A stretch of DNA of 51,304 nucleotides, from assembly GCF_001642725.1 (NCBI RefSeq), contig NZ_LSUQ01000017.1, positions 1-51,304 of the forward strand, given 5' to 3'. Below the pieces are notes generated by a model that did no database searches, had not been told where the DNA came from, and saw nothing but the letters and a program-made list of their open reading frames with translations. Positions 1 to 7,946 of this stretch are shown here, one piece after another (within the stretch, counting starts at the first letter, position 1; every line of letters starts with the position of its first letter). A program made the translations under genes and the position numbers. The stretch is from Ferroacidibacillus organovorans (GTDB taxonomy: Bacteria; Bacillota; Bacilli; Alicyclobacillales; SLC66).

Positions 1-90
1 GTGATAGCCTGTGGAGAGGACGTAAGACCTGCTCATACAGAGGCGACCTCGACGAAGCAGGAATTCAACGTCAAAGCTACCTATGCGTAG
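1..90 (+). CDS. tnpB: TnpB-family RNA-guided nuclease/transposase accessory protein, 3' end only
   Basis: Frame 1 is open from the window edge to the stop at 88-90 and reads ACGEDVRPAHTEATSTKQE near the end. This is the typical C-terminal tail of IS200/IS605-family TnpB proteins (zinc-ribbon end, then the ACG-D-VRP and KQE motifs). The 5' part lies outside the window, so it cannot be said whether the full gene is intact. TnpB proteins are RNA-guided DNA endonucleases whose guide RNA overlaps the 3' end of the gene and the right end of the element, which here would be bases from about 1 to 143. The gene points towards purA. Confidence 0.72.
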   Translation: MIACGEDVRPAHTEATSTKQEFNVKATYA

Positions 91-143
91 ATTTGAGTAA
101 GTTTGAAAGAACGGCATAGCAGCGTACTGCTTAGGATTCTCAA
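1..143 (+). mobile_element. Right end of an IS200/IS605-type element (tnpB tail plus terminal hairpin)
   Basis: After the tnpB stop there is a short hairpin, AGCAG-cgta-CTGCT at 118-131, followed by TCAA at 140-143. Subterminal hairpins and a short right cleavage tetranucleotide are the hallmarks of the single-strand-transposing IS200/IS605 group; TCAA is the right cleavage site in IS608. The exact boundary is inferred. The left end is outside the window. Confidence 0.5.
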
Positions 144-153
144 GGTATTTTCG

Positions 154-182
154 TTGACTAATGATGATTGCGTTGCTACACT
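154..182 (+). promoter_or_regulatory. Sigma-A-type promoter for purA
   Basis: TTGACT at 154-159 and TACACT at 177-182 are separated by exactly 17 bases, about 50 bases before the purA start. It lies just outside the presumed right end of the IS element, so purA has its own promoter. Confidence 0.7.
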
Positions 183-234
183 CTTGTGGGGATTTTATCG
201 TTGAATAAAATTCCCGTTAAGGGAGAGATGATGC

Positions 235-1518
235 ATGTCCACAGTGGTTGTGGTTGGAACACAGTGGGGCGATGAAGGCAAAGGCAAGATCACAGACTAT
301 CTCGCGGAGAAGGCGGATGTCGTTGCGCGCTATCAAGGCGGAAACAACGCGGGGCATCGAATTCGGCTCGGCGATCAAAAATTTGATCTACACCTTTTAC
401 CATCTGGAATTCTCTATCAAGATAAAGTATGTGTAATTGGCAATGGCATGGTCGTCGATCCACGTGCATTAATTGAAGAAATGGATTATCTTAAACAATT
501 GGATGTCACGCTGGGTACGCTTGTGATCAGTGATCGTGCGCACCTTGTGATGCCATATCATATTCGTCTGGATGAACTCGAAGAAGAGCGCAAAGGCGCA
601 AGTAAAATTGGTACGACGCGAAAAGGTATTGGACCTGCCTATATGGATAAGGCAGCGCGGATTGGTATTCGCGTTGTGGATCTACTTGATCGAGAAGTTT
701 TCCGCGCAATGGTCGAGCGAAATCTTCTGGAGAAAAACCGCTTGTTTGAACGCTATTATGAGGCGGATGGATTCACTGTAGAAGAGATCATGGATGCCTA
801 TTTACCCTTGGCAGAATTGATTCGACCTTTTGTGACGGATACATCTGTGGTATTAGAAGCGGCGATTCTAAAAGGGCAAGATGTTTTATTCGAGGGAGCT
901 CAGGCGACGATGCTCGATCTCGACCACGGAACGTATCCGTACGTTACAGCGTCGAATCCTGTGGCGGGTGGCGTGTGTATCGGTTCTGGGGTTGGGCCGA
1001 CAGAGATTGACCAAGTGATCGGCGTGGTTAAAGCGTATACGACGCGTGTTGGGGAAGGTCCGTTTGTCAGTGAGCTTACCGACGCGCTTGGTGATCACAT
1101 TCGCGAAGTGGGTCACGAGTATGGTGTGACCACAGGGCGGCCGCGTCGCGTTGGCTGGTTTGACAGTGTAGTGACACGACACGCGCGTCGCGTCAGTGGT
1201 CTTGACAGCATCGCGGTAACGAAACTTGACATCCTATCGGGCCTTGATGAGCTGCGCATTTGTATCGCGTATGACTGGAATGGTCAACGACTCGACGCAG
1301 TCCCCGCGAGCATCAAGCAGTTGAGTGAGTGCAAACCGATCTATGAGTCACTGCCGGGGTGGCAATCTGACATTTCAACTGTGCGCAGTTTTGATGAGCT
1401 TCCGAAGGAGGCGCAGTCGTATCTTAATCGGTTGTCAGAGCTGACAGGTGCTCCGATTTCTCTCTTCGGTACGGGAGCGGATCGCGACCAAATTGTGCAA
1501 ATGAGGACTGTTTTTTAA
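235..1518 (+). CDS. purA: Adenylosuccinate synthetase
   Basis: Catalyses the GTP-dependent joining of aspartate to IMP to give adenylosuccinate, the first committed step from IMP to AMP, in the cytoplasm. The 427-residue protein has the normal length for the family. It starts with the glycine-rich GTP loop WGDEGKGK (residues 11-18), carries GNNAGH, and has the late [10 protein letters not shown] and KLDIL motifs. An AAGGGAGAG ribosome binding site at 219-227 sits 7 bases before the ATG. The gene has its own promoter and is followed by the tRNA cluster promoter, so it looks monocistronic. Confidence 0.97.
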   Translation: MSTVVVVGTQWGDEGKGKITDYLAEKADVVARYQGGNNAGHRIRLGDQKFDLHLLPSGILYQDKVCVIGNGMVVDPRALIEEMDYLKQLDVTLGTLVISDRAHLVMPYHIRLDELEEERKGASKIGTTRKGIGPAYMDKAARIGIRVVDLLDREVFRAMVERNLLEKNRLFERYYEADGFTVEEIMDAYLPLAELIRPFVTDTSVVLEAAILKGQDVLFEGAQATMLDLDHGTYPYVTASNPVAGGVCIGSGVGPTEIDQVIGVVKAYTTRVGEGPFVSELTDALGDHIREVGHEYGVTTGRPRRVGWFDSVVTRHARRVSGLDSIAVTKLDILSGLDELRICIAYDWNGQRLDAVPASIKQLSECKPIYESLPGWQSDISTVRSFDELPKEAQSYLNRLSELTGAPISLFGTGADRDQIVQMRTVF

Positions 1519-1554
1519 CTTGCCGAATGTCGATCACGGTCATCGGATTTTTAC

Positions 1555-1583
1555 TTGCATTGATCGATCAATCATGGTATATT
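1555..1583 (+). promoter_or_regulatory. Promoter of the tRNA-Lys/Glu/Val operon
   Basis: TTGCAT (1555-1560), a 17-base spacer, and TATATT (1578-1583), 17 bases before the mature 5' end of tRNA-Lys. Confidence 0.65.
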
Positions 1584-1600
1584 GATGACCGTTGATTCTT

Positions 1601-1673
1601 GAGCCATTAGCTCAGTTGGTAGAGCACCTGACTTTTAATCAGGGTGTCGCTGGTTCGAGTCCAGCATGGCTCA
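1601..1673 (+). tRNA. tRNA-Lys (anticodon TTT)
   Basis: Full cloverleaf: acceptor GAGCCAT pairs with ATGGCTC, D-arm TAGCTCAGTTGGTAGAGC, anticodon stem-loop CCTGA-CTTTTAA-TCAGG with anticodon TTT, and T-loop GTTCGAGTC. The 3' CCA is not encoded and must be added after transcription. Confidence 0.97.
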
Positions 1674-1678
1674 TCGTT

Positions 1679-1753
1679 GGCCCCATGGTCAAGCGGTTAA
1701 GACACCGCCCTTTCACGGCGGGAACAGGGGTTCGAATCCCCTTGGGGTCACCA
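1679..1753 (+). tRNA. tRNA-Glu (anticodon TTC)
   Basis: Acceptor GGCCCCA pairs with TGGGGTC (one G-T pair), the anticodon stem-loop is CCGCC-CTTTCAC-GGCGG with anticodon TTC, and the T-arm contains GTTCGAATC. The CCA end is encoded (1751-1753). It lies five bases after tRNA-Lys. Confidence 0.97.
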
Positions 1754-1768
1754 TTTTATTACTCGTAT

Positions 1769-1844
1769 GGGCGATTAGCTCAGCTGGGAGAGCACCTGCC
1801 TTACAAGCAGGGGGTCGGCGGTTCGAGCCCGTCATCGCCCACCA
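1769..1844 (+). tRNA. tRNA-Val (anticodon TAC)
   Basis: Acceptor GGGCGAT pairs with ATCGCCC, the anticodon stem-loop is CCTGC-CTTACAA-GCAGG with anticodon TAC, the T-arm contains GTTCGAGCC, and CCA is encoded at 1842-1844. Confidence 0.97.
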
Positions 1845-1868
1845 TAAAAATGCCTTGATAAATCAAGG

Positions 1869-1914
1869 AAAATCGGACTGTACCCCCACAGGGTATGCAG
1901 TTCGATTTTGTTTT
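1869..1914 (+). terminator. Rho-independent terminator of the tRNA operon
   Basis: A long imperfect hairpin. The left arm (AAAATCG ... ACTG ... TACCC, 1869-1885) pairs with the right arm (GGGTA ... CAGT ... CGATTTT, 1891-1909). It is followed by a T-rich run. Confidence 0.7.
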
Positions 1915-2420
1915 ATGTCCTAGTTTTGTCCTAGTTTCTTTTCCTCTATCGTACGAATTGATTTTTTTGTAAGCACAAAGGGCGAGTGAAGAATCTCGTG
2001 CCCTTGCTCAGCACCGGTCGGTTGGTGCGCATGGATGAATGAACAAAATTTTTAAATGTCAATGTATTGATCAATTTTCGTTCGCATCTTCGAGCGATCA
2101 ACCCAAGAAAACGGACAGCGAGTCTTACACCTGGGAAATGAGCGTCAAATTAATACGAGTTATCAAGCCACTGTTTATAGCTACGTGCCAATACGATCAT
2201 CAATTCTTTAGCATGATGCTATCCTACCGCTTGTGTTGCTAAGGCAGATGCCGACGTATTGCATGCGGCACACGCAGCAAAATTACAGGAATACAATGGT
2301 GAAGTGGTCCGTGTTCGTCAGCTTTCTGTGGAGGGCATCATGGACTCCTAAATCGCTATGCAGTGCCAAGTAACCAAGCGATGTACGCATGGTTTAAGCA
2401 ATATGGGGTGTAATGCTGCC
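1915..2420. other. Gene-poor 500-base gap
   Basis: No open frame here looks like a conserved gene. Frames such as 2039-2242 lack a ribosome binding site and have no recognisable motif. A short open stretch ending at 2351 may be a gene remnant (listed separately). No clear transcription terminator is seen for the minus-strand hydrolase gene that ends at 2421. Confidence 0.5.
2217..2351 (+). pseudogene. Possible C-terminal gene remnant, not identified
   Basis: An open frame without a start codon runs from 2217 to a stop at 2349-2351. It encodes about 44 residues with a protein-like composition (contains HAAHAAKLQEYNGEV and ends EGIMDS). The upstream sequence in this frame is closed by a stop at 2214-2216. 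It could be the tail of a decayed gene or simply chance; the product is not recognised. Confidence 0.2.
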
Positions 2421-3305
2421 CTATGGATTGAGATTGATTGGCGTGTCATCGTATTCCAGTGTAGGCGATACGTCAATCAGGCTCATCGGGATCGTGAAGC
2501 GGCCGTTATGCATAGGAGTCAAGTCGGCCATGGATACAAAGTGCTCTACCGTTTCATCGACATACAAAAGGACATTTTCCCGAAAAAGTTTGATGCGTTC
2601 AGCATCGGTGAGCGGGACCGCCGGTGTCGTTTGTGAGTTATAATCCGTTGCCGGCAGGACGATCGGTAACTGGTCCGGTTTCTTTGTCAATTGCATTGGA
2701 TTGCAGAAGATCGTCTCTGTAAAGACGCCGGCCGTCCGCAGGCGTTCAATGACACGTCGTGCGGCGCGTTCCGCTCCCCGGCCGAAATTGCCCGGGAAGA
2801 TTCCGATGTCAGCCTGCAAATCATTGTAGTCAGATCCTCCGAATAGCAGCACGTAAAGATCTGAACAGACGGAGAACACACAGGTCTTTGTCTCATCGCC
2901 TTGAATCAAAGTAACGCGGCGTATAGAGTCGTACGGTGTCACATTGATTTTAGGAAAGCGCGTAGAATACTGCACCATTTCAAATGACTGCGGCGTGGTC
3001 TTTGCTGCAGGCACATGCAACTCGCCTTGTGGGGTAATGAGTGTGAGCGCGTTGTAACGATGGTTCGGTTTGCTGCGTGGCAACAGGGAAGTAGCGAGGT
3101 TCAGTGTTGTGACGATCGTCACGCGCTTTTCTTGCGCTTTTTTTATGAGTGCGTCGAGAGTGCGTTCTGACTCATCGGCTGTATAGGCCGCATACTCCGG
3201 AAAGATCAGGATCTCGCCGACTTGGGCGCGATCACAAGTGTGGAGAATTTCCTCGCGAACCGCCGCCTCTGAACCGATCTGATACGTTTTTACACGCCAA
3301 TTCAA
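2421..3305 (-). CDS. Carbon-nitrogen hydrolase (nitrilase superfamily)
   Basis: A probable cytoplasmic amidase or nitrilase. The three catalytic residues of the superfamily are visible in order: Glu in FPEYAAYT, Lys in PAAKTTPQS and Cys in FSVCSDLY. The substrate cannot be read from the sequence. The start is taken as TTG at 3305 because an AAGGAGG lies about ten bases upstream; the open frame extends to 3356 but with no ribosome binding site there. The gene follows the acyl-CoA synthetase on the same strand after about 55 bases, so the two are probably co-transcribed. Together they could release a carboxylic acid from an amide or nitrile and activate it. Confidence 0.75.
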   Translation of the reverse strand: MNWRVKTYQIGSEAAVREEILHTCDRAQVGEILIFPEYAAYTADESERTLDALIKKAQEKRVTIVTTLNLATSLLPRSKPNHRYNALTLITPQGELHVPAAKTTPQSFEMVQYSTRFPKINVTPYDSIRRVTLIQGDETKTCVFSVCSDLYVLLFGGSDYNDLQADIGIFPGNFGRGAERAARRVIERLRTAGVFTETIFCNPMQLTKKPDQLPIVLPATDYNSQTTPAVPLTDAERIKLFRENVLLYVDETVEHFVSMADLTPMHNGRFTIPMSLIDVSPTLEYDDTPINLNP

Positions 3306-3359
3306 GTTGTTATTGCCTCCTTCATGCACCCCGTCCATGGGTTCCATTCGTGACAAGCT

Positions 3360-5321
3360 TTACGAGTCATGCACTTCCGAGATGAGCATGGTGAGTGCGT
3401 CACTGTCTTCGAGTCCAGTGATATCGCCCTGAATCACGCTGCCCTCAAGCACCTCGCGCAGCATTCTGCGTATGATTTTTCCGGATCGTGTCTTTGGCAT
3501 CACACTGACAAAATGAATGCGTTCCGGTTTGGCAAATGAGCCGATATCTTCGATAACTTTCTGCTGTAATGCTCTGGCCAGCACATCATTCGGTTGAAAC
3601 AATTTGTCGATCGTGACAAACGCAACAGGAACGGTCCCCTTTATCGCGTCCGGTTGAGTCACTACGGCAGCTTCGACAACGGATTCGTGTTGAATGAGGG
3701 AACTCTCCATCTCCATGGTACTGATGCGATGTCCGGCGACGTTGATGACATCATCCACCCTCCCCAACACCCAGTAATGCCCATCGCTGTCGCGTACGGC
3801 GCTGTCGCCGGTGAAATAGGCGCCGGGTATTTGCTCAAAGTAGTTCTGCAAATAGCGGATGCGGTTGCCAAACACATCGCGCGCCAGTGTGGGAAACGGG
3901 GTTCGGATGATCAGAAAACCAGGCGTTCCGTCCTTCACGGGACGGCCTTCATGATCCACGATGTCAAGACGGTGACCAAAAAATGGAACACCGCATGATC
4001 CGGGTTTCATCGCTGTCGCGCCGGGCAGCGAGGCCAGTGGCGTACCGCCGGTCTCTGTTTGTCCCCAGGTATTGTTGATGACGGCGTGCCCCCCACCGAC
4101 AACCCGGTACACCCAATTCCAGGCTTCCGGATTAAGTGGTTCGCCGACGGAGGCAATCAGGCGAATGGAAGAGAGATCATACGTTTGTGCCAAGGCTTCT
4201 CCATATTTCATAAGCATGCGGAAAGCCGTCGGAGCAGAGAATAATTTATTGATCTGGTAGCGCTCCACGATTTCGTATAAGCGGCCCTGATGCGGATGGT
4301 CGATGGCCCCTTCGTAGATGACATTCGTAACGCCGAGCGCCAATCCGCCCACGAGGACAAAGATATGGGCTGTCAGCCAACCAATGTCGGCGGTGTTCCA
4401 ATACACGTCCTCGTCGCGCAGGTCGAGTTGGTATTTGGAGTAAGCGTAGGTCCCAAGCAGAAATCCGCCGCCGGCATGAACGATCCCTTTTGGCTTGCCG
4501 CTGGTTCCGCTTGTGAAAATCAGCAATCCGGGGTCGTTGCAGTCTAGCGGCACAGCGTCATTGGTTGCTGGGGCCGTTCGCATCAGTTCTGTATAGTCAT
4601 AATCCCTGCCCTGCATCATGGGCGTGGCCAAGTCGGCAATTCGATTGAATACGATGACGTGCCTGACGGCGTGTTCACCCTGAAGAGCGGCATCCACAGT
4701 TTCCTTCAGAGTCAGCACTTTCCCTCTGCGATAACTGCCATTTGAGCAAATGACAGCTTTTGCGTTTGAAGTGACGATGCGCTCCCGGAGGGCTTCGGGT
4801 GAAAATCCCGCGAACACCGTATTATAAATAATTCCCATGCGGAAGCACGCGAGCAGGACAATATACGTTTCCGGGAGGTTTTGCATGTAGACACTGACGA
4901 CGTCGCCCTTTGCAAGACCGAAGTTGCGGAGAACATTCGCAAACTTTTGCACATTGCGGTGCAGTTGCAGGTAAGTCAGTGACCGCGTTTCACCGTTCTC
5001 CCCCTCAAAGAAAAAGGCCACTTTGTTGCGGCGCAGCGGATTGTTTGCGTGACGATCCACACAGTTCAGGCATACGTTGATCTGGCTTCCGGGAAAGAAA
5101 CGAAAATCGGGCATGCCTCCTTCTATAACCGTTTGTTCACGATGAACCCAATCCAGTTCGTCAGCGATTTTATTCCAGAATGCCGTAGGATCCTCGATGG
5201 ATGTGCGGTACTCATTGCTGTACATGTCAGTGCTTGTCATGTAGGACCGTTCGACATAAGATGGGGGCGGAGGAAATGTTTTGCTTTTCTGAATAAAATC
5301 GATGCCATTTGGCGCATCCAT
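3360..5321 (-). CDS. Acyl-CoA synthetase of the acetyl/propionyl-CoA synthetase family
   Basis: Forms acyl-CoA from a carboxylic acid, ATP and CoA through an acyl-adenylate. The 653-residue length fits the Acs family. Motifs in order: FTSGTSGKPKGIVH (ATP binding), NTWGQTETGG, YFTGDSAVRDSDG, GRVDDVINVAGHRIS, and KTRSGKIIRR with the catalytic, acetylatable lysine near the C-terminus. Acetate-specific enzymes have a second Trp in WWQTE; here that position is Gly420 (after Trp419), which usually means a larger acyl pocket. The preferred substrate is therefore probably longer than acetate (propionate or above). AAAGGAGG precedes the ATG. It is first in a probable operon with the nitrilase-like gene. 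Confidence 0.88.
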   Translation of the reverse strand: MDAPNGIDFIQKSKTFPPPPSYVERSYMTSTDMYSNEYRTSIEDPTAFWNKIADELDWVHREQTVIEGGMPDFRFFPGSQINVCLNCVDRHANNPLRRNKVAFFFEGENGETRSLTYLQLHRNVQKFANVLRNFGLAKGDVVSVYMQNLPETYIVLLACFRMGIIYNTVFAGFSPEALRERIVTSNAKAVICSNGSYRRGKVLTLKETVDAALQGEHAVRHVIVFNRIADLATPMMQGRDYDYTELMRTAPATNDAVPLDCNDPGLLIFTSGTSGKPKGIVHAGGGFLLGTYAYSKYQLDLRDEDVYWNTADIGWLTAHIFVLVGGLALGVTNVIYEGAIDHPHQGRLYEIVERYQINKLFSAPTAFRMLMKYGEALAQTYDLSSIRLIASVGEPLNPEAWNWVYRVVGGGHAVINNTWGQTETGGTPLASLPGATAMKPGSCGVPFFGHRLDIVDHEGRPVKDGTPGFLIIRTPFPTLARDVFGNRIRYLQNYFEQIPGAYFTGDSAVRDSDGHYWVLGRVDDVINVAGHRISTMEMESSLIQHESVVEAAVVTQPDAIKGTVPVAFVTIDKLFQPNDVLARALQQKVIEDIGSFAKPERIHFVSVMPKTRSGKIIRRMLREVLEGSVIQGDITGLEDSDALTMLISEVHDS

Positions 5322-5365
5322 CGTTCTTCCTCCTTTGTTTCTTTCAATATGTATGCGTTTTCTCC

Positions 5366-5394
5366 ATAGTACGCCAGGACTTGCGCAAGAACAA
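5366..5394 (-). promoter_or_regulatory. Probable promoter of the acyl-CoA synthetase/hydrolase operon
   Basis: Read on the minus strand: TTGTTC (5394-5389), a 17-base spacer and TACTAT (5371-5366), about 45 bases before the start codon. A perfect 10-base palindrome CTTGCGCAAG (5380-5389) lies between the two hexamers and could be an operator. Confidence 0.45.
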
Positions 5395-5446
5395 TAGAGT
5401 TTGATTGAGTCGGGGTCGACTCGAATGGAAAGGGATAAATATTCCC

Positions 5447-6667
5447 TTACGTTGAAGATTCATCGTTTGCAGAGGCGGCATTCAGCGATTTTACCCGATA
5501 GGTTCCCCACACGGAGAATCCGGTTGCGACAAGTACGCATCCAAACGCGCAGACCCCGTTCCATCTCCACGCGGTCCAGACGAAACTGCCGATGGCAGAA
5601 CTGATGGAGCCGCCGAGAAAATAGGCCACCATGTATACCATGTTCAATCGGTTTCTTGCTTCTGGTAAAAGGTTGAAGATGCGGCTCTGATTTAGAATGT
5701 GCCCGGCTTGCGTGCCGAGATCGAGCAACACGATGCCGAGGATGAGTCCGACAAGGTGATATCCGAAAATCCAAAAGCAGAGAAATGAGAGAAGCACGGT
5801 GGTGAGTGCAAAGCCGGATAAGATCTGTGCGGGCATTCGATCCGCTAAACGTCCTGCGAAGCGAGCGGCGACGGCACCGACCACGCCGACTAATCCAAAG
5901 AGTCCGGCAATCTGGCTTCCATAGTGGTAGGGCGCTTGTTCAATAAAAAAGGTGAGTGTTGTCCAAAAAAGACTGAATCCACCGAATAGAGTTGCGCCGA
6001 GTAGTGAAGTCTCTCGCAAGGTGGGTTGTTCTCGAATCAATCGACCGACTGACACAAACAATTCGCGATAGGTGACCGTTTGCTCTGGGAAGGTTTGCGG
6101 GAGCAACAATCGCAAGAGAACGCTGAGGATTACCATCATCAGTGCAGCGATCCAGTACATGGTGCGCCAGCCAAAGTCGCCGCCAATCCATCCGGATGCC
6201 GTGCGCGCGAGCAAGATGCCGATGAGAAGACCGCTCATGACGCTGCCAATGACTTTGCCGCGTTCGTGTGGTGCGGCGAGTTGAGCGGCGAGGGGGATAA
6301 GCAGTTGAGGTGCAATCGATGTAACGCCGACAGCAAGACTGGCTGCATCCATCCATGCCATATTTTGCGCTGTCGCTATGCCGACAAGGAAGAGTGCCAC
6401 TACGATGAGCAAGATCAGAATTAGACGTCTGCGCTCTTTCATATCCCCGAGTGGCACAAAAAAGAAGAGTCCAATTGCATATCCGATTTGGGTGCACATG
6501 GACAGGATACCGCCCTGCTGCGCTGTTGCGTGAAACGTGTGAACGATTTGCGCCAACAGGGGTTGATTGTAATACAGATTGGCGACCGTAACGCCGCTGA
6601 CGAGAGCGAGAACAAAGACGACTCGCTTGGTGAGCGGAGAATGGGAGTGCTGAGGCTGTAGAAGCAT
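5447..6667 (-). CDS. Major facilitator superfamily transporter
   Basis: An integral membrane permease with about 12 hydrophobic segments. The N-terminal half carries NLYYNQPLLAQ in the first loop, then the signature loop GDMKERRR between segments 2 and 3, as in drug/sugar-proton antiporters of the YgaY/YfcJ type. The substrate is unknown. An AAGGGA lies eight bases before the ATG at 6667; the ATG at 6676 would abut it and is less likely. It lies 12 bases after marC on the same strand, so the two form an operon. Confidence 0.85.
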   Translation of the reverse strand: MLLQPQHSHSPLTKRVVFVLALVSGVTVANLYYNQPLLAQIVHTFHATAQQGGILSMCTQIGYAIGLFFFVPLGDMKERRRLILILLIVVALFLVGIATAQNMAWMDAASLAVGVTSIAPQLLIPLAAQLAAPHERGKVIGSVMSGLLIGILLARTASGWIGGDFGWRTMYWIAALMMVILSVLLRLLLPQTFPEQTVTYRELFVSVGRLIREQPTLRETSLLGATLFGGFSLFWTTLTFFIEQAPYHYGSQIAGLFGLVGVVGAVAARFAGRLADRMPAQILSGFALTTVLLSFLCFWIFGYHLVGLILGIVLLDLGTQAGHILNQSRIFNLLPEARNRLNMVYMVAYFLGGSISSAIGSFVWTAWRWNGVCAFGCVLVATGFSVWGTYRVKSLNAASANDESST

Positions 6668-6679
6668 CGTATCCATCCC

Positions 6680-7300
6680 TTAACCCCATCCAGGAAACAC
6701 GGAGTGGAGACCGGTCAACGCCATTTGGACTGCGATAATGGAGAGAATAAAGCCCATGAGTCGAGTGATTGCGTTGAGCGCGGTGTGACTGATCCGCCCT
6801 GTGATCCAGGAGGCGTAGTAGAATAAGGCGAAGCATGTGAGCAAAACGATGATGACAGCGATAAAGACGGCCGTTGTATGCATGACCAGTTGCGGGCCGA
6901 CGCTAAGCGCCATCACCGTTGTGATTGTGCCAGGGCCTGCCATAATCGGCAGGGCAAGCGGCGTCAAGGTAATATCGTGTTTTGGACTGGACTCGTCTGC
7001 GCGGGGAGACTGAACGTACGATGGCGTTGCGTTGAGCAAACGGTAGGCGATCCCAAAAAGCAGAATGCCTCCGGCGATTTGAAAGGCTTGAATCGTGATG
7101 CCAAAAAACGAGAGAACATCATGACCGATCAGCAAAAAGATGATGAGGATCAAAAAGGCGTTGATGACAGCCCGTTTGGCGATGCGCCGCCGTTCAGCGG
7201 AAGAGGCGTTAGATGTGAGTGCCAAGTAGGTGGGGAGAATCCCCAGCGGATTCATTACCGCAATGAGCGATACGATCGCATGAATTAAGTAGGAGGGCAT
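6680..7300 (-). CDS. MarC family integral membrane protein
   Basis: A 206-residue protein with six hydrophobic segments and the MarC/UPF0056 signatures: the N-terminal AVMNPLGILPTYLALT and the central PLALPIMAGPGTITTVM. The two NP and GPG half-motifs reflect an internal duplication. The function of the family is not settled; despite the name, a role in multiple antibiotic resistance was not upheld. It is first in a two-gene operon with the downstream MFS transporter and is divergent from the niaR-like gene. Confidence 0.88.
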   Translation of the reverse strand: MPSYLIHAIVSLIAVMNPLGILPTYLALTSNASSAERRRIAKRAVINAFLILIIFLLIGHDVLSFFGITIQAFQIAGGILLFGIAYRLLNATPSYVQSPRADESSPKHDITLTPLALPIMAGPGTITTVMALSVGPQLVMHTTAVFIAVIIVLLTCFALFYYASWITGRISHTALNAITRLMGFILSIIAVQMALTGLHSVFPGWG

Positions 7301-7404
7301 GGGAAACTTTCATTCCTTTTCTGTTGTGTTCGTCTCATGCGGAACATGTATAGTATAGGGCATCAGGCAAATGAGTAAAATCGTGCGAAATAGGCGGTGA
7401 ACCG

Positions 7405-7932
7405 ATGGATGGCCAGGAGCGTGCGCGTCGTCAGGAGATGCTTATCGATTTTTTGCGGCAAGCAGAGGGCCCTCTTTCTGGTACACAGTTGGCGCGTCGT
7501 CTCGGCGTGACACGCCAAGTGGTCGTACATGATATCGCGCTTATGCGCGCCGCGGGTGTAACGATTTTATCGACGCCCCAAGGATATATTTATCAACAAC
7601 GCGACTCGATGCGTTCCCAGACGGTGCTCGGGGTAAATCACACCCCAGAGCAAACAGCCCTGGAACTCTATACAATGGTTGATTTTGGGCTCTACGTGAT
7701 GGACGTACAAGTTGAACATCCGCTGTACGGGATGTTATCCGGTGCGCTGCGACTAGCGTCGCGCCGAGATGTCGAGCTATTCCTTGAGCAAGTGCAGCGG
7801 CTGGACGCGCCGCTGCTTTCTTCTATAACGGGTGGATCGCACTATCACACGATCGCCTATCGCGAGACGCGCCATGTTGAAGAGGCGATCGCGAAACTGC
7901 GTGCGGTTGGGATCCACGTCGATGACGCGTGA
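7405..7932 (+). CDS. niaR: NiaR-type transcriptional repressor (HTH plus 3H domain)
   Basis: A 175-residue regulator. The N-terminal winged helix (GTQLARRLGVTRQVVVHDIALMR, about residues 24-46) is followed by a ligand domain with three conserved histidines (NHT, EHPLYG, and the H-x-H of GGSHYHTI). This architecture matches NiaR (YrxA), the niacin-responsive repressor of NAD biosynthesis and niacin uptake genes. No NAD biosynthetic gene is adjacent; it is divergent from marC and convergent with purT. GGCGGTG precedes the ATG. Confidence 0.82.
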   Translation: MDGQERARRQEMLIDFLRQAEGPLSGTQLARRLGVTRQVVVHDIALMRAAGVTILSTPQGYIYQQRDSMRSQTVLGVNHTPEQTALELYTMVDFGLYVMDVQVEHPLYGMLSGALRLASRRDVELFLEQVQRLDAPLLSSITGGSHYHTIAYRETRHVEEAIAKLRAVGIHVDDA

Positions 7933-7946
7933 TGCCAAGAAAACGG

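Noticed and set aside
1592-1923. Plus-strand open frames across the tRNA cluster
   Set aside because: They are translations of the tRNA genes themselves, with repeated LAQLVEHLTFNQG-like motifs arising from D-arm and anticodon sequences.
2039-2242. 67-codon plus-strand frame in the gene-poor gap
   Set aside because: No ribosome binding site, no recognisable motif and unusual composition; probably chance.
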